The notes below the pieces were generated by a model that saw nothing but the letters and a program-made list of their open reading frames with translations, made no database searches and was not told the origin of the DNA. A stretch of DNA of 64,000 bases from Ochotona curzoniae (lineage: Eukaryota > Chordata > Mammalia > Lagomorpha > Ochotonidae). This document shows, piece after piece, positions 10,825 to 23,300 of the stretch. The stretch spans positions 3,968,001-4,032,000 of the forward strand of contig NW_024467120.1 in the NCBI RefSeq assembly GCF_017591425.1, read 5' to 3'. Both the position numbers and the translations under genes were made by a program. Each line of letters opens with the position of its first letter. The stretch's first letter is position 1.

Positions 10825-11330
10825 GATTTCATTGATGTCATGTCAAGCTGATTCTTTCCAAAGCGGCAACCAATTTATTGATGGTATATTTTTGATGTTT
10901 TTCATATTGTCAGTATTTTTAATTCGTGCTCTTTTCATATTAATCAGTTAGTTTTAATTTCCCAGCCTGACAACTTTTAAATCTTTCTCATATCTGAGTC
11001 GATTCTGACAGTTGCCTCGTCTCTTGAAATCATAGGTTATGCCTTTTATTTTGCATTGTAAGTTTTGAAATCTAGACATGATGCATTGAGTAAAAAGTAG
11101 CTAAGCCTTCACTGTGAGGTTTTATGTTATCTAGTTAGGAGGTGGGTTGTTTACTGAACCCGTGGTGAGAGACACTAACATTGCTTCTGATTTCCTTCTA
11201 GTGAATTTCCCCTGTTGTCTTTGACTTTTCTTTGAGAATCCTTGTTGAAGGTTTGGAGCTTAACTTTTAGTGTATTTGACTTTTCTTGTTGTAAGGACAG
11301 AACTGATGACTTCCTAGTTTTTCAAAGTCC
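10825..11330 (-). mobile_element. L1M/HAL1 fragment, right part
   Basis: Resumes immediately after the LTR with GATTTCATTGATGTCATGTC, then AAGCTGATTCTTTCC. Farther right TTGAAATCTAGACATGATGC, then ATTGAGTAAAAAGTAG matches old L1/HAL1 sequence. Both parts were one element before the LTR insertion. Confidence 0.6.
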
Positions 11331-11618
11331 TGATTGGGACCTGAAAAAAATTTATTTCAGAAAAAAATACTAGTAATTCCACATCAAAAGATAAGCACTA
11401 TTAAACTTTGGGTGAATATTCTTTCTATACCTGTCATGAACATACATGTACATGCTTATCATGTATGTGTATTTGTTATCCGAAGAACTAGGCGTATTTA
11501 CTTTTATGTTAGTCAAAGTTCTTATGCTTCATCGTTCATTAATTGCATGTATTACAAAATCTTTGGCCATCTTGAGCATAGATTTTGTGTACTGATTTCG
11601 TGTTTTTAATTGTGAGAG
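11331..11618. other. Unassigned AT-rich stretch
   Basis: May be further decayed L1; no diagnostic segment seen. Confidence 0.35.
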
Positions 11619-11619
11619 C

Positions 11620-11860
11620 CATAGCAGAGAGGTTATGATTGCAATCTGTGGAATTAGTTTGCTGACTCAAGCCCAAGTCCTTCCACCTCCTAGCTGCTTG
11701 AACATGGGACAGTCATGCAAGCTCTGTGTGTCTGTTTTCTCACCTGTTAAACAGTGACAATAACAATACCTACTACTTCAGTGTGTCAAGGAGGAGAAGA
11801 ATAATAACAATTCAAAGACACATGAAGCAAGAACTCACTCAAGCATTTATTATGATAAAT
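11620..11860 (+). mobile_element. MIR (ancient tRNA-SINE), near full length
   Basis: Forward order: AGCAGAGAGGTTATGATTGC, GACTCAAGCCCAAGTCC, ACCTCCTAGCTGCTTGAAC, TGTGTGTCTGTTTTCTCACC, TGTTAAACAGTGACAATAAC, AATACCTACTACTTCAG. This is the best-preserved MIR in the window. Confidence 0.85.
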
Positions 11861-12618
11861 TCATAAGTTTGATATGCAAGCAATATTATTTTTAGGTTCA
11901 CTTGAGTATTAAGATGGAATATATTTTAATTAGTTACAATGTATTGCTCTGTAGTTACTGTGTTAGGGAGCAAGGGAAAGAATTATAGCATAAGCCTCAT
12001 TCTCCAGTTTTGGTTGCTTCTTCTCATTTCTTAATACAAGGATATTATGAATAGTGCATGTCCTGTTTCTACTTAGCGACAAACTCAGTTTTGAAAATTT
12101 GCTAAATGGTTGATATCAGAGGCCTGAAGGTTTGTGCCTTCTGCCAGGAAACACAGACAATGTGGTGGAAAATGGCTGGAACAGTTAGGATTCTAAACCA
12201 GAGACCAAACTCAATTTCTATTGTGCTGTTATTGCATAATTTTCCATGCTAAGATGAATAACAATGTCATGCAAAAACAAAAATGCAAAAATTTAAAAAT
12301 CCAAACCAAAAAGACATGCGAATGAACAAAATGCTGGAAAATAATAAAAGTTTCAAAGCCAGTTTTCTCCAAAGCTTGTAGTTTCCATGATCCATTTTAA
12401 TTTTATCACTATCATATAAAGCCTAACATTTCTTAAAAAAAAAAAAGTCTTTCATTTACGAGTTTGATCTATTGGGCCTTTGTGAAGACCTTAGGAGGCC
12501 TGCTGAAGTCCATTCATATTTCTTAATCATCACTTTTCTGGTTCATGCCTGTTGTCAGTATCCAGAAACCCGAAGGAGACCACTGCGTGCCGAGCCTCAT
12601 CAGTTCTAATGGGAAACT
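11861..12618. other. Unassigned AT-rich stretch
   Basis: No repeat or coding signal recognised. Short poly-A run near 12436-12446. Confidence 0.45.
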
Positions 12619-12619
12619 T

Positions 12620-13325
12620 CTACGTCTTTTTTTTTTTTTTTCGTGTTGTCCTGCTTGTCACCTCCCACACTTTCTTCCTCTGGGGTGTCTCTTATCCCAT
12701 TCCTTCTGCTGCCATCCTAGCCCAGGCCTTGACCACTGTCCCTCTCCCATACCCCATCACTGGTGATGTGGCCTACTAGGAGACCTCCAGGTTGTATGGG
12801 CCTCTGGGTTTTTCCTGCTCTACATCTTTCCCCTCAACATGTTAGTTTCCTCCAAATGCTAATTGGATCATGGAACTCTCCTGTTCACAGAGGAAGCCCA
12901 AACACATTTGAGTGTTACTCAAAGCTCACCTGTTCATCCCTTACATTTTCGGGCCATAATTTGTGGCAATTCTTCTGTTTCCCAACTCAGCTTCCTTCTT
13001 ATTCCCTGATTCCTAGACCACCTAGGTCCTGTCCTCCAGCCCCATTGTCTTCCTCTGCTTTGTACTTCAGGATCAAATTCAGATGTTATCTTGCCACCTA
13101 GCCTTGTTCTCCTGTTCCTCTCTGAGCAGAATGGATCACTCCATCCTTTGTAGTTCGTTTTTTATTCTGCATCATCTTCTGAATGCTGCCTGTGCCTGTG
13201 TCCCCTGCCAAGGCTGAGGACTCAAGGTAAGGATGACATGGCTTTCATCTTTACATCTTTCCTGTATCCCTAAACTCAAGTAAGTAGTACAGATTCCGTA
13301 AGTGCTTTTTGAATAAGTGGCTGTC
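12620..13325 (+). mobile_element. LINE L2 3'-end region
   Basis: Pyrimidine-rich CTTCCTCTGG/CCATCCTAGC segments are followed by AAGCTCACCTGTTCATCC, TCAAATTCAGATGTTATCTT, the TGTGCCTGTGTCCCCTGCC...GAGGACTCAAGG segment, and a tail GTAAGTGCTTTTTGAATAAG. That is the order of the L2 3' end (aaatgtcacctt..., gactgtaagctcc..., aataaatgttgaat). The open frames in it are remnants or chance. Confidence 0.7.
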
Positions 13326-13555
13326 ATCCAAGCTCAGTGTAACTTGTTTATTCTAGAAGGTGACCACAGAACTAGTTTAGGGATTTAATGATTGACACGG
13401 TTGTTGGTATATTATATCTACAGTATATTTCTGTATTTCCATGAGGTGGGGTCATCCAGTTCCAACAAGGTTGTCCTTGCCTACAAGTGCAGTTGTCTCA
13501 CTGAGTGCTATAGATACGTGCATTGAAGGGTGTCAGCACTGGGCTGGAAGGTCCT
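13326..13555. other. Unassigned non-coding stretch
   Basis: Nothing recognised. Confidence 0.4.
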
Positions 13556-13559
13556 CAGG

Positions 13560-13685
13560 GCAGATTGGCTTAATAGCTCCATCTTCTAACAGATAAGAAC
13601 ACTGTGGCCTGGGAAGGCTAATTGTCTTGGCTAGAGTGAAGGTGGGAAATGGACGAGTTCTCATTTCAGTGAAGAGCACTTTTCA
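13560..13685 (-). mobile_element. MIR fragment
   Basis: CTCCATCTTCTAACAGATAA, GAACACTGTGGCCTGGGAAG, GCTAATTGTCTTGGC resembles antisense MIR (cattttacagatgaggaaactgaggcc...taagtgacttgcc). Confidence 0.55.
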
Positions 13686-14492
13686 TGAAGTCAGAGCTGT
13701 AAGAAACAAAGCTTTTAAGACTTCTGAAAAATTAAAATAGTCTTTCTCCTGATTATTTGTTGTTATTAACTTCTGCAACTTTTATTAGAACACACTGACC
13801 CACAAATGTTAAGTCCAAATGATTCTTGCTAGCTACTCTCACCACTTAGCATCAGGAGATTCTGACAGTGCATAAAGATGAAATCTGGTGCCTCTGAACT
13901 TGGAAATACCAACTGGCAACAAGAAGACTGTACACACCTGATGAGGACACCTGTACAACTTGCCAAAGGATGACAATCAGGCAAGCCATCAGGATTGTTT
14001 GAAACAGTCTGGTTCTGATTTCATGGGCATGTGACGAGAAGATGTTTTCACAAAGCTTTCCCACTGCATAGCACTACTGGATGACTTGTTTGGAGTGGAA
14101 AGTAGAGGGTGGGAATTTGTGTTCTCTGGTATTTTCCAATGACTCAGATGCTTGATCTAGGATTAAAGAATCAGTGTCCCCTGAAGTGGTATACTGTAGG
14201 ACTCAGTGGCAGGGATTGTGCATTTATCATGCCTTTTTTAATGGCCTAGATAGGATTGCTTTACTGGTGACCCAATGTCCCCTTTGCGCTGAATCTTTCT
14301 CCCTACACAATCTTTCAGGTTCAAAGCGACTTTTCTTGTCCTGGGAAGGCAGTGATGTAAATGACTGACTTTTCATTCACGAAAGAAAAAACAGCTCCTA
14401 TTGCAAACTTTTGACTTGACATGATAGTGTCTGCATCATTCTCTCATGAGCCTAGTTAATGTAGATCCAGGTACCTTGGTAAAGGCAAGTAG
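13686..14492. other. Unassigned non-coding stretch
   Basis: No known repeat or convincing exon. Confidence 0.45.
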
Positions 14493-14494
14493 GT

Positions 14495-14820
14495 CTAGGG
14501 TTACAGCTCGGTGAGCCAAGCCTCCACCTGTAATATAAGCATCCCATATCAGATTTCTAGTTGGAGTCCTGACGGCTCCACTTCTGATCCAACTCCCTGC
14601 TAACGTGCCTGGGAAAGCAGGTGGCCCAGATACCTATGCCCCTGCTAGTCATGTGGAAGCCCTGGGTGCAACTTCAGGCTCTGGGCTTCAGCCTGAACCG
14701 GACCAGCTGTTTCAGCTATTAGGGGAATGAGCAATTGCATGTAAAATTTCTCTCTCTTTTTTTTCCCCTCTCATTCTGCTTTTCAAATCAATAAATTAAA
14801 ACAACAACAACAACAACAAA
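14495..14820 (+). mobile_element. C-type SINE with (AAC)n tail
   Basis: Head GGTTACAGCTCGGTGAGCCA, then CGGCTCCACTTCTGATCCAAC, CTGCTAACGTGCCTGGGAAA, and TTCTGCTTTTCAAATCAATA. The tail has expanded into (CAA)n at about 14802-14819. Confidence 0.85.
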
Positions 14821-16447
14821 ACAGAAAAGCGGACAACTTTAAAGACCAGCAAAATAGACCATATTTCAGACTGTCTGGGTCACCATGAAACACCAAGATG
14901 GCTGGGTGACTGATGATCGGTGTTCTAGCTCGAACTTTCGCCCTAGTAATCTAAGACTCTGTTTATATTTGAAGTATAAAGGAATCATTAAGAAAGATAG
15001 ATGCTCAAGAAGACTTTCTTTTAATTGCTCACTTGCATTTTTACCAGAGATATTCTGCAACTTCCTCCCTGAGACCTTCAAGCTTGAATAGAATCTCCAA
15101 AACAGTGGATCTCCTTAGCCACCGTGAAGAGGGAGCCGGAGAACCGAACTCTTTGAAGCTGTCCATTAAGAACTGCATCCGAACTCCCACTGTCGTGATA
15201 CAAATCGAGCTTGTGCTGCGCTGTGACAGGACAAAAGGCTGACACGCAGCAGTCACCAGTGTTAACTCACAGGAGGAAGACACCAACATCCCACAGTTTG
15301 CTACCTGGCTGCAGCGTTTCCCAAGGACCTGAGCAGATGGCACCAATTTTCTCTGGGATTCCTATTGGCCCACGGCCTGAAATGCTAGCTGGGTCTTTAT
15401 GCTAATACCTCCTGTTTCAATAATATCTTTATTTAGCTTGGTTCATCAGCATCATTAATTAAACCCCTGTTCCCACGGAAGGAAAGGCTATGGAAGCCAA
15501 GTAGCATTTTTCTCACCAGGAAAAGCAGATCTCCGAGTCTCTCAACTTCACAAAACAGCCTGTGGTGCATCTCAACATTGCAAAAAAAAAAAAAAAGAAA
15601 AAGAAAAAACAAAAAAACGCCTGCCAAGAAAGACTGGTTGGGTTTGGATCTCGGCACATGCACCCAAGGCCACTAAAAGTGATGATTTCTGTGTGTCTTT
15701 CTACTCTTATTTTCTGATCATGTTTTCCCAATGTGGAGCGATTGAGTGAGTGGGTGAATGAATGAGTGAATGAATAGATAAATGGAAATGCCCTGGATAT
15801 TGGAATATGCCATGCAAATTCCACATGTTTTTATTAGAATAAACAGCTGTGGCTGAAACAACCCAGTTTGTTCCGGTAGCTTAATTAGACTGGGAAGAAG
15901 ACATCTTTTGGACAAAAATTCTACTAAGATCAACCACATTTAAAAAAAAAATGTCCCTGAAAAGATTCATTTTCTGTTTTTTAGCTCTCTGTAAACAGAG
16001 TTTTGTAACAACCCTTATTGAAAATTACAAGTACAAATTAGAACCACTCAACCTGGCATGGGTAATCGTAAAGCATGAAAAGGACATCATTGTTCTTTAG
16101 GGAGTTTTCTTGTATCATTTTCTAATTTGAATTACATGTCATCATTATCTGCTTATCCATGCTAAAGGCGTTAAGTCCGTATTTTATATGCAGCATGCCA
16201 AATGTAGAGCTTACCGAATTTTCTATTCAGTGTAGCGTTACAGCGATGATTCCCCTTTTGAAGAATATCAAGATAATATGCCTCCTGCCACTTTTACCAT
16301 TCTAACCTGGACACGTTCCATCCAGGCACAGATAAACAGAAGTCTCAATGTAAGCAGGTGTCTACTGAACACAACAGGACATGAGGCGCCATTAACAGAT
16401 GACCTCAAAGTATCAGTAAGGATTCTTACTCCCTCTCCAGGTACACA
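14821..16447. other. Unassigned stretch with simple repeats
   Basis: Includes a poly-A run at 15582-15596 and a (TGAA)n-like tract at about 15744-15786. No gene recognised; frames here overlap simple repeats. Confidence 0.45.
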
Positions 16448-16752
16448 GATTTTATTTATTTATGTGAAAGTCAGAATTAGTGAGAGAGAGAGAGAGAGAG
16501 ACAGAGAGAGAGAGAGAGAAGACAGGGAGAAATTCCATCTGCTGGTTCACTTCCCAGTTGACTGCAATGGCCAGGGCTGGGCCAGGACAAAGCCATGTTC
16601 TAGCAGCTTCTGGCTATCCCAAGTGGGTGATGGGAGGGTCTAAGGACTTGGCCCATCTTCTTCTACTGCTTTTCCAGGCACATTAGCGGGCAGTTTCTTA
16701 GGAAATGATGCACTGAGATGGTGGTTTAATGTGCTGTGCCATAACACGTGAC
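16448..16752 (-). mobile_element. C-type SINE with expanded GA tract
   Basis: TTTTATTTATTTATGTGAAA and GTCAGAATTAG, then a GA-rich expansion at about 16481-16519, then CTGGTTCACTTCCCAGTTGAC and a TAATGTGCTGTGCCATAAC head. The GA tract sits where the antisense tail is normally AGAGAGA-rich. Confidence 0.85.
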
Positions 16753-16834
16753 CCACTCCTGCCCCCAATTCTTTCTTGTCCTCATCCCGTAAACAATCTT
16801 TTTATTAAGCATTTATAGCCTATTAGGTATTATG

Positions 16835-17075
16835 ATCTGGGGTTGACTCAATGCAGGTTGGCAAACAGGTGTACAAGTGCATTTGGCTAAGCTGTCAGCA
16901 TCCCGCCTGCCCCTGGCTCAGGACCCCAGCTGCCTGATAATTCAGGGACTGGAAAGCAGTGGTGATGGCTGGATTGAGTGTCCTGCTCCCAGTGGGTATT
17001 TGGGAAATGGACCACTGAATGGACGCATCCTCTATCTCTCCCTGGTCTCCTGTCTCTCAAATACATACAAATCGG
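16835..17075 (+). mobile_element. Degenerate C-type SINE
   Basis: CTGCTCCCAGTGGGTATTTG, GGAAATGGACCACTGAATGG, CTCTATCTCTCCCTGG and CTGTCTCTCAAATACATAC fit the 3' half; the 5' half is poorly conserved. Confidence 0.45.
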
Positions 17076-19930
17076 GGAAAACAAAAAGACTCCTAAAAAA
17101 AAAAATTGGTGTCAGGATGTGTATAGGTTACAGGTAAACCCTCTGTTATTTAAGGAAAAAGATCTGAGTGTCTGCAGAGCTGGGCTTTCACGGGAGTCTT
17201 CGATCCAGTCCCCTGTGTAAATGAGGTGGCGGTGCTGTGAGATGTGCATGAAGGCAGGGTGCTACTGCTGCCACCCTGGTCCTCCCACCTCGGGTCTCGG
17301 ACCTCATCATGGGGCACCTCTGCACCTGAGCTTGTGTCTGCCCTCAACAGCCTCCTGATCATAGCAGCTGTGTGCACAGCGGCTTGGCGCAGACGCCGGG
17401 TGAAACAGCTGAGTTAATCTCTAACGTTTTTCTTGCACTCTCCTCCAGTGTGCCAGACAATGAAAATAGGCTGTGACCTTTGTGTGAAAATCCAGGGGAA
17501 GCTGGAAAGATGACATCTCATGTGGGAATCTCAGAGTTGGCAGTACTTCTGGTGCACTCAGGGGTCTCTCTCCCATGATTTACCCTTTTTACCGAAGAAC
17601 CTGTCCCTAATGTGTTTGGACAAGGCTTGGTTTATCGCCTGGGCTCTGCAACAGCTACATGCCAGCAGCTGACTTACCGGGTAGAGCTTGTTCTTCGTGT
17701 TCTCCTGTCCGTATCGATTGGATCAAAGGGAGACCCATCTGGAACCCACTTCAAGTCCTTCCAGATGGCAAGCTTGTCTCCAGATGGCACATTTAGCAGG
17801 AGAGAGAAACCGCTGAACATAAGCCTCTGGGTGCCAGGGAAGGCCCCGTGACCTTATTTCTTCCAGGTTTCTTCAGGATACAGGATGATGGTGTGTACCT
17901 TAGAGTTGTGTGGAAGCATGTTTCCCTTCTCGAGTCTCAGGGAGGCTGTTTTTTTTTTTTTTTTTAATACTGCTCATCCCTAGCCACACACCTGCCAGGG
18001 GCTGCTTGGGTCTTCTTTCTAAAGTCTTGATGAATTTCAAAGCCATTATCAAAGTTCCCTGAGGCAATCAGGGGATTCTGCTTCCCCAAAGGCCTTGTGA
18101 TGCACACCTGTTAATATTTAGTCCATTGGAAAAGGTGTGTTTTCAATTTAGGATCTCAGTTGCCTTTCAGTTTATTATTAACCCCAAATCAAAATATTGT
18201 TTGCACTGGCAAGACGGGTGACCTGGGTCACATCACAGGATGGAACTTGAAGAGTCATTACCACGGGTTCTCCTTTAGACTCTCAGTGGGGGGTTGGCAC
18301 CCAGCTCTTAAGATGCAGTTTCAGATTAGAAACACATCTAACCTCTATGCCGAATCCACGGTACGTGGCCTGTGCCCCCTTTGTGGCCTGGGAAATCGCA
18401 TTCTTTCAGTAAAGAAAACCCTCATTTATTCATCTTGCATTTTATAAAGAATCTACTCTGTGATGGACCCTAGGGCCTGGGGTGGAGGACTTGGATGGAG
18501 GAGGCTGAGCCGGTGGTTGGCACTGCCTGGATCTGAATTGGCTCCCCAGCACACATGGCAGGGTCAGTGGGAGTTGCTGGGTGGAATTTGCACTGTTGCC
18601 TTGAGCTTGCCCTAGTACCTTACAAAAACCACTTCAGTCAACACAGGGCTGCTCGAGAGGTACCCTCCGTCAGCACCCACAGCTACGTGTGCTGGTACGT
18701 GGCCCGCTGCCTATCAATCCTGGAACGAAAAGTTCCTGTGGGCTTGAATCCATTGCGAGGCCACTGGGTCATTCCAGGATTTTTTTTTTTTTTCCAGTCA
18801 AGTGCGGATTGCAGGTATTGATGCTTAGCTCAGCTGTCAGCGGCTCTGTGGTCAAGGAGGAAGGGGAGGTCAATGACAGGTCACCACGTGCCCTGCTACA
18901 CTGACTCAGCAATCCTGCGGACTTTGAGTCGGGTGCCACAATCCTGAGGTGTGCAGACTGCAGACACCGAAATGGGGATGGAGGGGATTTAGACAGGATT
19001 GAAGTTCATATTTGCAATCTCTGTGCACACAAGATTTGCTGAGCGAAGGCAAGGCACTTCTATCTTCTTGGTAGACCAAACTAAACATGGAGTAAACAAG
19101 ACTCTCCAGGTTGAAGGTCAGAGGCAATGGGTAAATGGCCGCATTAATCAAGAGAATACATCATTTTCAGGAATCTATACAACCTACTCAGGTAGATGTA
19201 ACTAGACATCATTGAATCTGTGACTTAGCAAACGTCTTGTCGGAATGGTTGCTCCTTGTAGACACACTTGCTCTTTCTATCCCAAGGGCCGCATTGGATG
19301 GAAGGATTGCAGGAAAGTCCACAACTCGCTGCCTCACGTGCCTCCTGCCCTATTATTCTGAAACTGGTGATGCCATGCTGTAGCCACAGAGAATCACAGG
19401 GTTAGAGAGTGCTTTGAGGTCAGTTAGCCTCTGGGCAGAACTGTTCCTGAAGCTATTTTAGAGCTGCAGTAGTTCTTGCCACCTTAATAATCATTCTTGT
19501 TCCGTGATTGATGCCTTCCACCGATCATGTTGAATTTTTTTCTGAGCATTCCAGCCCTCATCTGAATTCTACCCTCTGCAACCCTAAGGTGATATTTCCT
19601 GCTGTCAAATACGGGGACTGAGGCGCACCAAGGACCTTCTGCTGAGCTTCCTGCCTCACAGCTACTCGTTCTAAGCTGGGCAGAGGCTCTCAGAGTGCAG
19701 CTCCGAGTGACAGCTCCCAGGACTTCCCCATCACAGCCAGCTCCTGTCGACTCCAGGGCGCAGCCCCTCTCTATTGTTTGAAAACTTGGGGACGTGTTCT
19801 CCAGGATCTGTAAGATGCTCTGGGTCCCAGAGGATTCTGAACACTGATGCCTCCTGCAGACAGGAAAGGAGGTTGGCAAGGTCAGAGAGACAACGAAGTA
19901 CAACCCTTCCTGGCGCCTTCGTTCCTATGA

Positions 19931-19946
19931 CCTGCAGGGGGCGCTG
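19931..19946 (+). promoter_or_regulatory. CTCF-like binding motif
   Basis: CCTGCAGGGGGCGCTG differs from the CTCF core consensus (CCASYAGRKGGCRSY type) only at the third base. It is not inside a SINE that I recognise. Occupancy cannot be told from sequence. Confidence 0.55.
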
Positions 19947-20075
19947 TCCTTTAGCCCGCTCACACTATCATCCTTCAGGACAGGCCAAGGCCACATTGGC
20001 AATTGTTTTGCAGGAGCTGTAGGATGGTCCAGAAATAACAAGGCCAAGTTTGATTGCATTCTCATTAAGGAAAAA

Positions 20076-20097
20076 AATATATATATGTATATATACG
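20076..20097. repeat. AT dinucleotide-rich tract
   Basis: Alternating AT/GT run (ATATATATATGTATATATAC), a simple low-melting sequence. Confidence 0.9.
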
Positions 20098-20189
20098 TAA
20101 CATGCTAAGTCCTATCTCATTTTACTCTTGCATTAACTATGGAAATCACTAATACAACTCCCTTCTGTGCACTATGAGCCCAAAGCACA

Positions 20190-20350
20190 AAGATAGGAAG
20201 TCTCTTGCTTGGGCTCACTCTGATGTCAGACAGGTGCATGCCATAGTCCTGGAGCCATTATAATTACCTCCATTTGCAGGTGAGAGCTGCTTAAGCAACA
20301 TGGCCCAAGTGTACAGCCAATAGTAGCAGGGCTGAGATTGAAGGATGAGC
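20190..20350 (-). mobile_element. MIR fragment
   Basis: GGAGCCATTATAATTACCTC, CATTTGCAGGTGAGAGCTGC and TTAAGCAACATGGCCCAAGT correspond to the antisense MIR central block, followed by AGGGCTGAGATTGAAGGATG (gccgggattcgaaccc position). Confidence 0.65.
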
Positions 20351-23300
20351 AACCCCACACATGCTCTGCTCCACTATGCAAAAATTGCAAGAGGCAGCAG
20401 GCCGTGGGCTGTGTCCGAGCAGGTGAGAGAAGAGGCGGGAAGTCCACCCAGGAAGTGGCTGACAGTGCTTGTCTGGTGAGTCCTGGGCCTATTTTTAGCT
20501 CTAGGAAAACCCCAGTGAGCAAGTCTGTCTCTTGTTTTCTATGCTCAGATATACGGCTTGATTAGAGGGAGGAGGAATTGCTGCCCCTTGCTCTGATCTT
20601 CTCTGTAATCAAAGTGTTTCTCCAATGTGAATGTGTCTGGTGCCTCTGCTGATGCTGATTAGTGCAAGATGCTCTCAAAGTTGGTGAAAAGAGAAAGTGT
20701 TGATTCATCTCAGCTCAATGAAAATAGCAAGGAGGAAGGAACTTCTTTAGGGCTGACTCCTGTGTAAATTTCTTGGGGGATTCCCAAGACCCAAAGGGTC
20801 CTTTCTTCTTTTTCCTTCTGACACCCCTCCTCCAGTCCCAGAAGATTTCCCTCCTCCCCACAGCAAAGCTCTTTTTAAGAGAATGAAGGCCGCTCTTGGG
20901 GTCTTGATAAGTACTAATACCAGGACCGCAAAAGTCATTCCAGGGCAATGACCGTCTCTCGGTGAGCGAGAAGTTGTCAAGTTCAGGAAGCCACCGCAGC
21001 AGCGTGCACGGCTGAGTTCTTCACACACACACACCCTGCAGGCACGTGCGTACTCACCCTGCTTTCTCCTGCAGGTGACACTTGTTGCCAGGAGTCTAGG
21101 AAGCTTTGCTCATGCTGCTTTTGCCGCTTTTGAGTCCTCAATCCCATCACCGCGCAAGTACAGAGATGTCATTTGTTCTCACTTGTTTCTAGAACAGGGA
21201 CAGGGCCTTGCCTGCGTGTCTCACACTTAGGGGCAGCTGGGACATGAAATGGAAATGTGAATGATTCCGTCCTTCTCCTGGCTTGGGGAGTTTGTACAGA
21301 GCTCATCAATGTCTTCTCAAGACTTTGAATTTTTTTTCCCTCTGAACTTGTGTGCTAGGACTCCCAAGGCTTAGGTAGGTGCTATTGAAAAGCTACAAAT
21401 GTAATCCAGTTGTGGAGTTTAGAAGTGGCCCTTTGGGAGGTGGTTTGAGTCAACTGGGCTCCCAGGGCGAGTCTTGCTGGCTTTCTAAGGAGGCAGAGAC
21501 TAGATAGATAGATAAACGTAGACAGAAAGGGGTGCTTCCAGTATCTTCCGCAGGATACTCTGCACCACCTTGGGATTCTAGTAGCAAGAAGTTCACTTGC
21601 CTGTAGAACTCGCATCACCAGATCATGAGCCAAAATAATTTTCTGTCTTTAGCAACGGCCATTTTGCTGGGTGATGAAAACCTGACATTTAACATCTACC
21701 CACTGTTGATTGGACCCCAAAATCCTGTACTATAGGTATCTGTAGTAAGATACTGAGTGGACAGTTATGTCTTATTTCAAATATCAGCCTAGCCTTTTGG
21801 TGTAAACTTGACAACACCATGATTATAACAAGCAAACACAGTTGCTAAAATAGGCATAGTATCACGGAAGAGCAAAGGGTGCCTGTGTGTGTTTGACAAG
21901 CTCTGCATTCCATACCGTTTTGTACGATGTTTCCAGTATTCTGAAGCTCTTTGGAGGACCTTGCATCTCATATGCAAACGCTACTAACGAAGCATTCGTG
22001 GAATACTGAAATACTTCACAGAATTAGCTAGAGAGCCAGCACTACAGAAGCTGGGAGACAGTTTGATTTCTTATTAAATGAAACTCTGTTCTAAGGAGGG
22101 AACATGGCCAAAACTCCAGCTATATTTTTTCTTTTCCTTCCTATCATTGTCATCTCATGCCAACATACATTCCAAGCTTCCCTGTACTCAGGTTTATTCC
22201 TTTCACAAAATGACTTGATTGTCAGGGCACAGTAGTGACTTATGCAAAAAGAGATTTGATTTTCTTCCAAGAGTTTATTTGGGACAGAGCTGGGGGATCC
22301 TATAGAGCCTCTTCACAAGGAAGTTTGCAAAACATACAAGATGAAGTTGTCATCTGCTTATCTTTTCTTTTTTCCAGCTTAAAATAAATTAACAGGTAGA
22401 AGAGATTCAGGTTTTCCAGCTGAAATGTGTGCCAAATTGATTCAGTTGGCATAGTTTTGAAAGGGTTATCTAATTAACTTTCAAATGGTTCCTGCTAATG
22501 CTGAGCCCTGTTTCTGATCCCAGCCACCATAACAGTCTTTGAGATGAGCACCAGGGAGCAGGAAGGCACGGACGGCAAGATGAGGAAGACAAGGAGAATT
22601 AGAAGATGGATTAGATTGACATCACTTACAGTTCCTTTAGTATAGCTTGTATTTGTATCAGTTCCTGAGAAGCAAGCGATGATTTAGAAGCAATTGAGCT
22701 ACTCTCCATTGTGTCTCCTGCTATCACAGGTGCCACGCTGTTCTGCCAAGAACAGTCCTCCATCTGACCACTGCTCAGCTCTCAGAGCGTCACCTATGTC
22801 GTTTCTTCCCTGGCGCACCATCATGGCTCCCCTTGATGTTATCTGGACCCCATCCTCTTCCTGGGCTTTTGGGGCAGTCAACTCTAGATCAAGTCTGGTG
22901 CAGCTGAACTCCTGTCGGTCCATCTGCACCATCGGCTCTTCTACTGGGTTTACCCCATTCTCAACACAGAAACCTGTCTGCTTGGTGATGCCCAGCCCAA
23001 GCTTGCTTCTGGGTCACCTGGGAACTTTTTGCTTATGCTTTTCTTTCCAGTTCTACCTAATCCCCAGGCTTTCCAGTCTGCCTAACCCTACTTTGTCTGC
23101 AGGCCAGAGCGAAGCTGCTCAAAGTAGTCAGGCTCTTTTAGAAGACAGAGGAAGGGAAAGAAGAGAAAGGAAGGGAATGCTGAAGTTCTCTTTCCCATGA
23201 CCCAAATCTACCACCTTGTCAATACCCCTTTTGACTCACTGCATGTTTTTTTTCATCATGCCAACCTGCACACAATGACTGAGTCATTGTCTAGAATGAG

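Larger units (their letters stand above)
17100..20188. other. Repeat-poor unassigned region
   Basis: About 3 kb without a recognisable young repeat; a poly-T run lies at 17950-17965 and another at 18780-18793. No exon identified. It contains the CTCF-like site near 19.94 kb. Confidence 0.45.

Noticed and set aside
16278..16686. Frame with Arg-Glu repeats
   Set aside because: It reads the expanded GA tract inside a SINE.
22694..23200. Longest open frame in the window (168 codons, plus)
   Set aside because: Composition is Ser/Pro/Leu-rich, with no domain, signal or repeat that I recognise and no convincing splice context. A frame of this length is expected by chance in moderately GC-rich DNA of this size.
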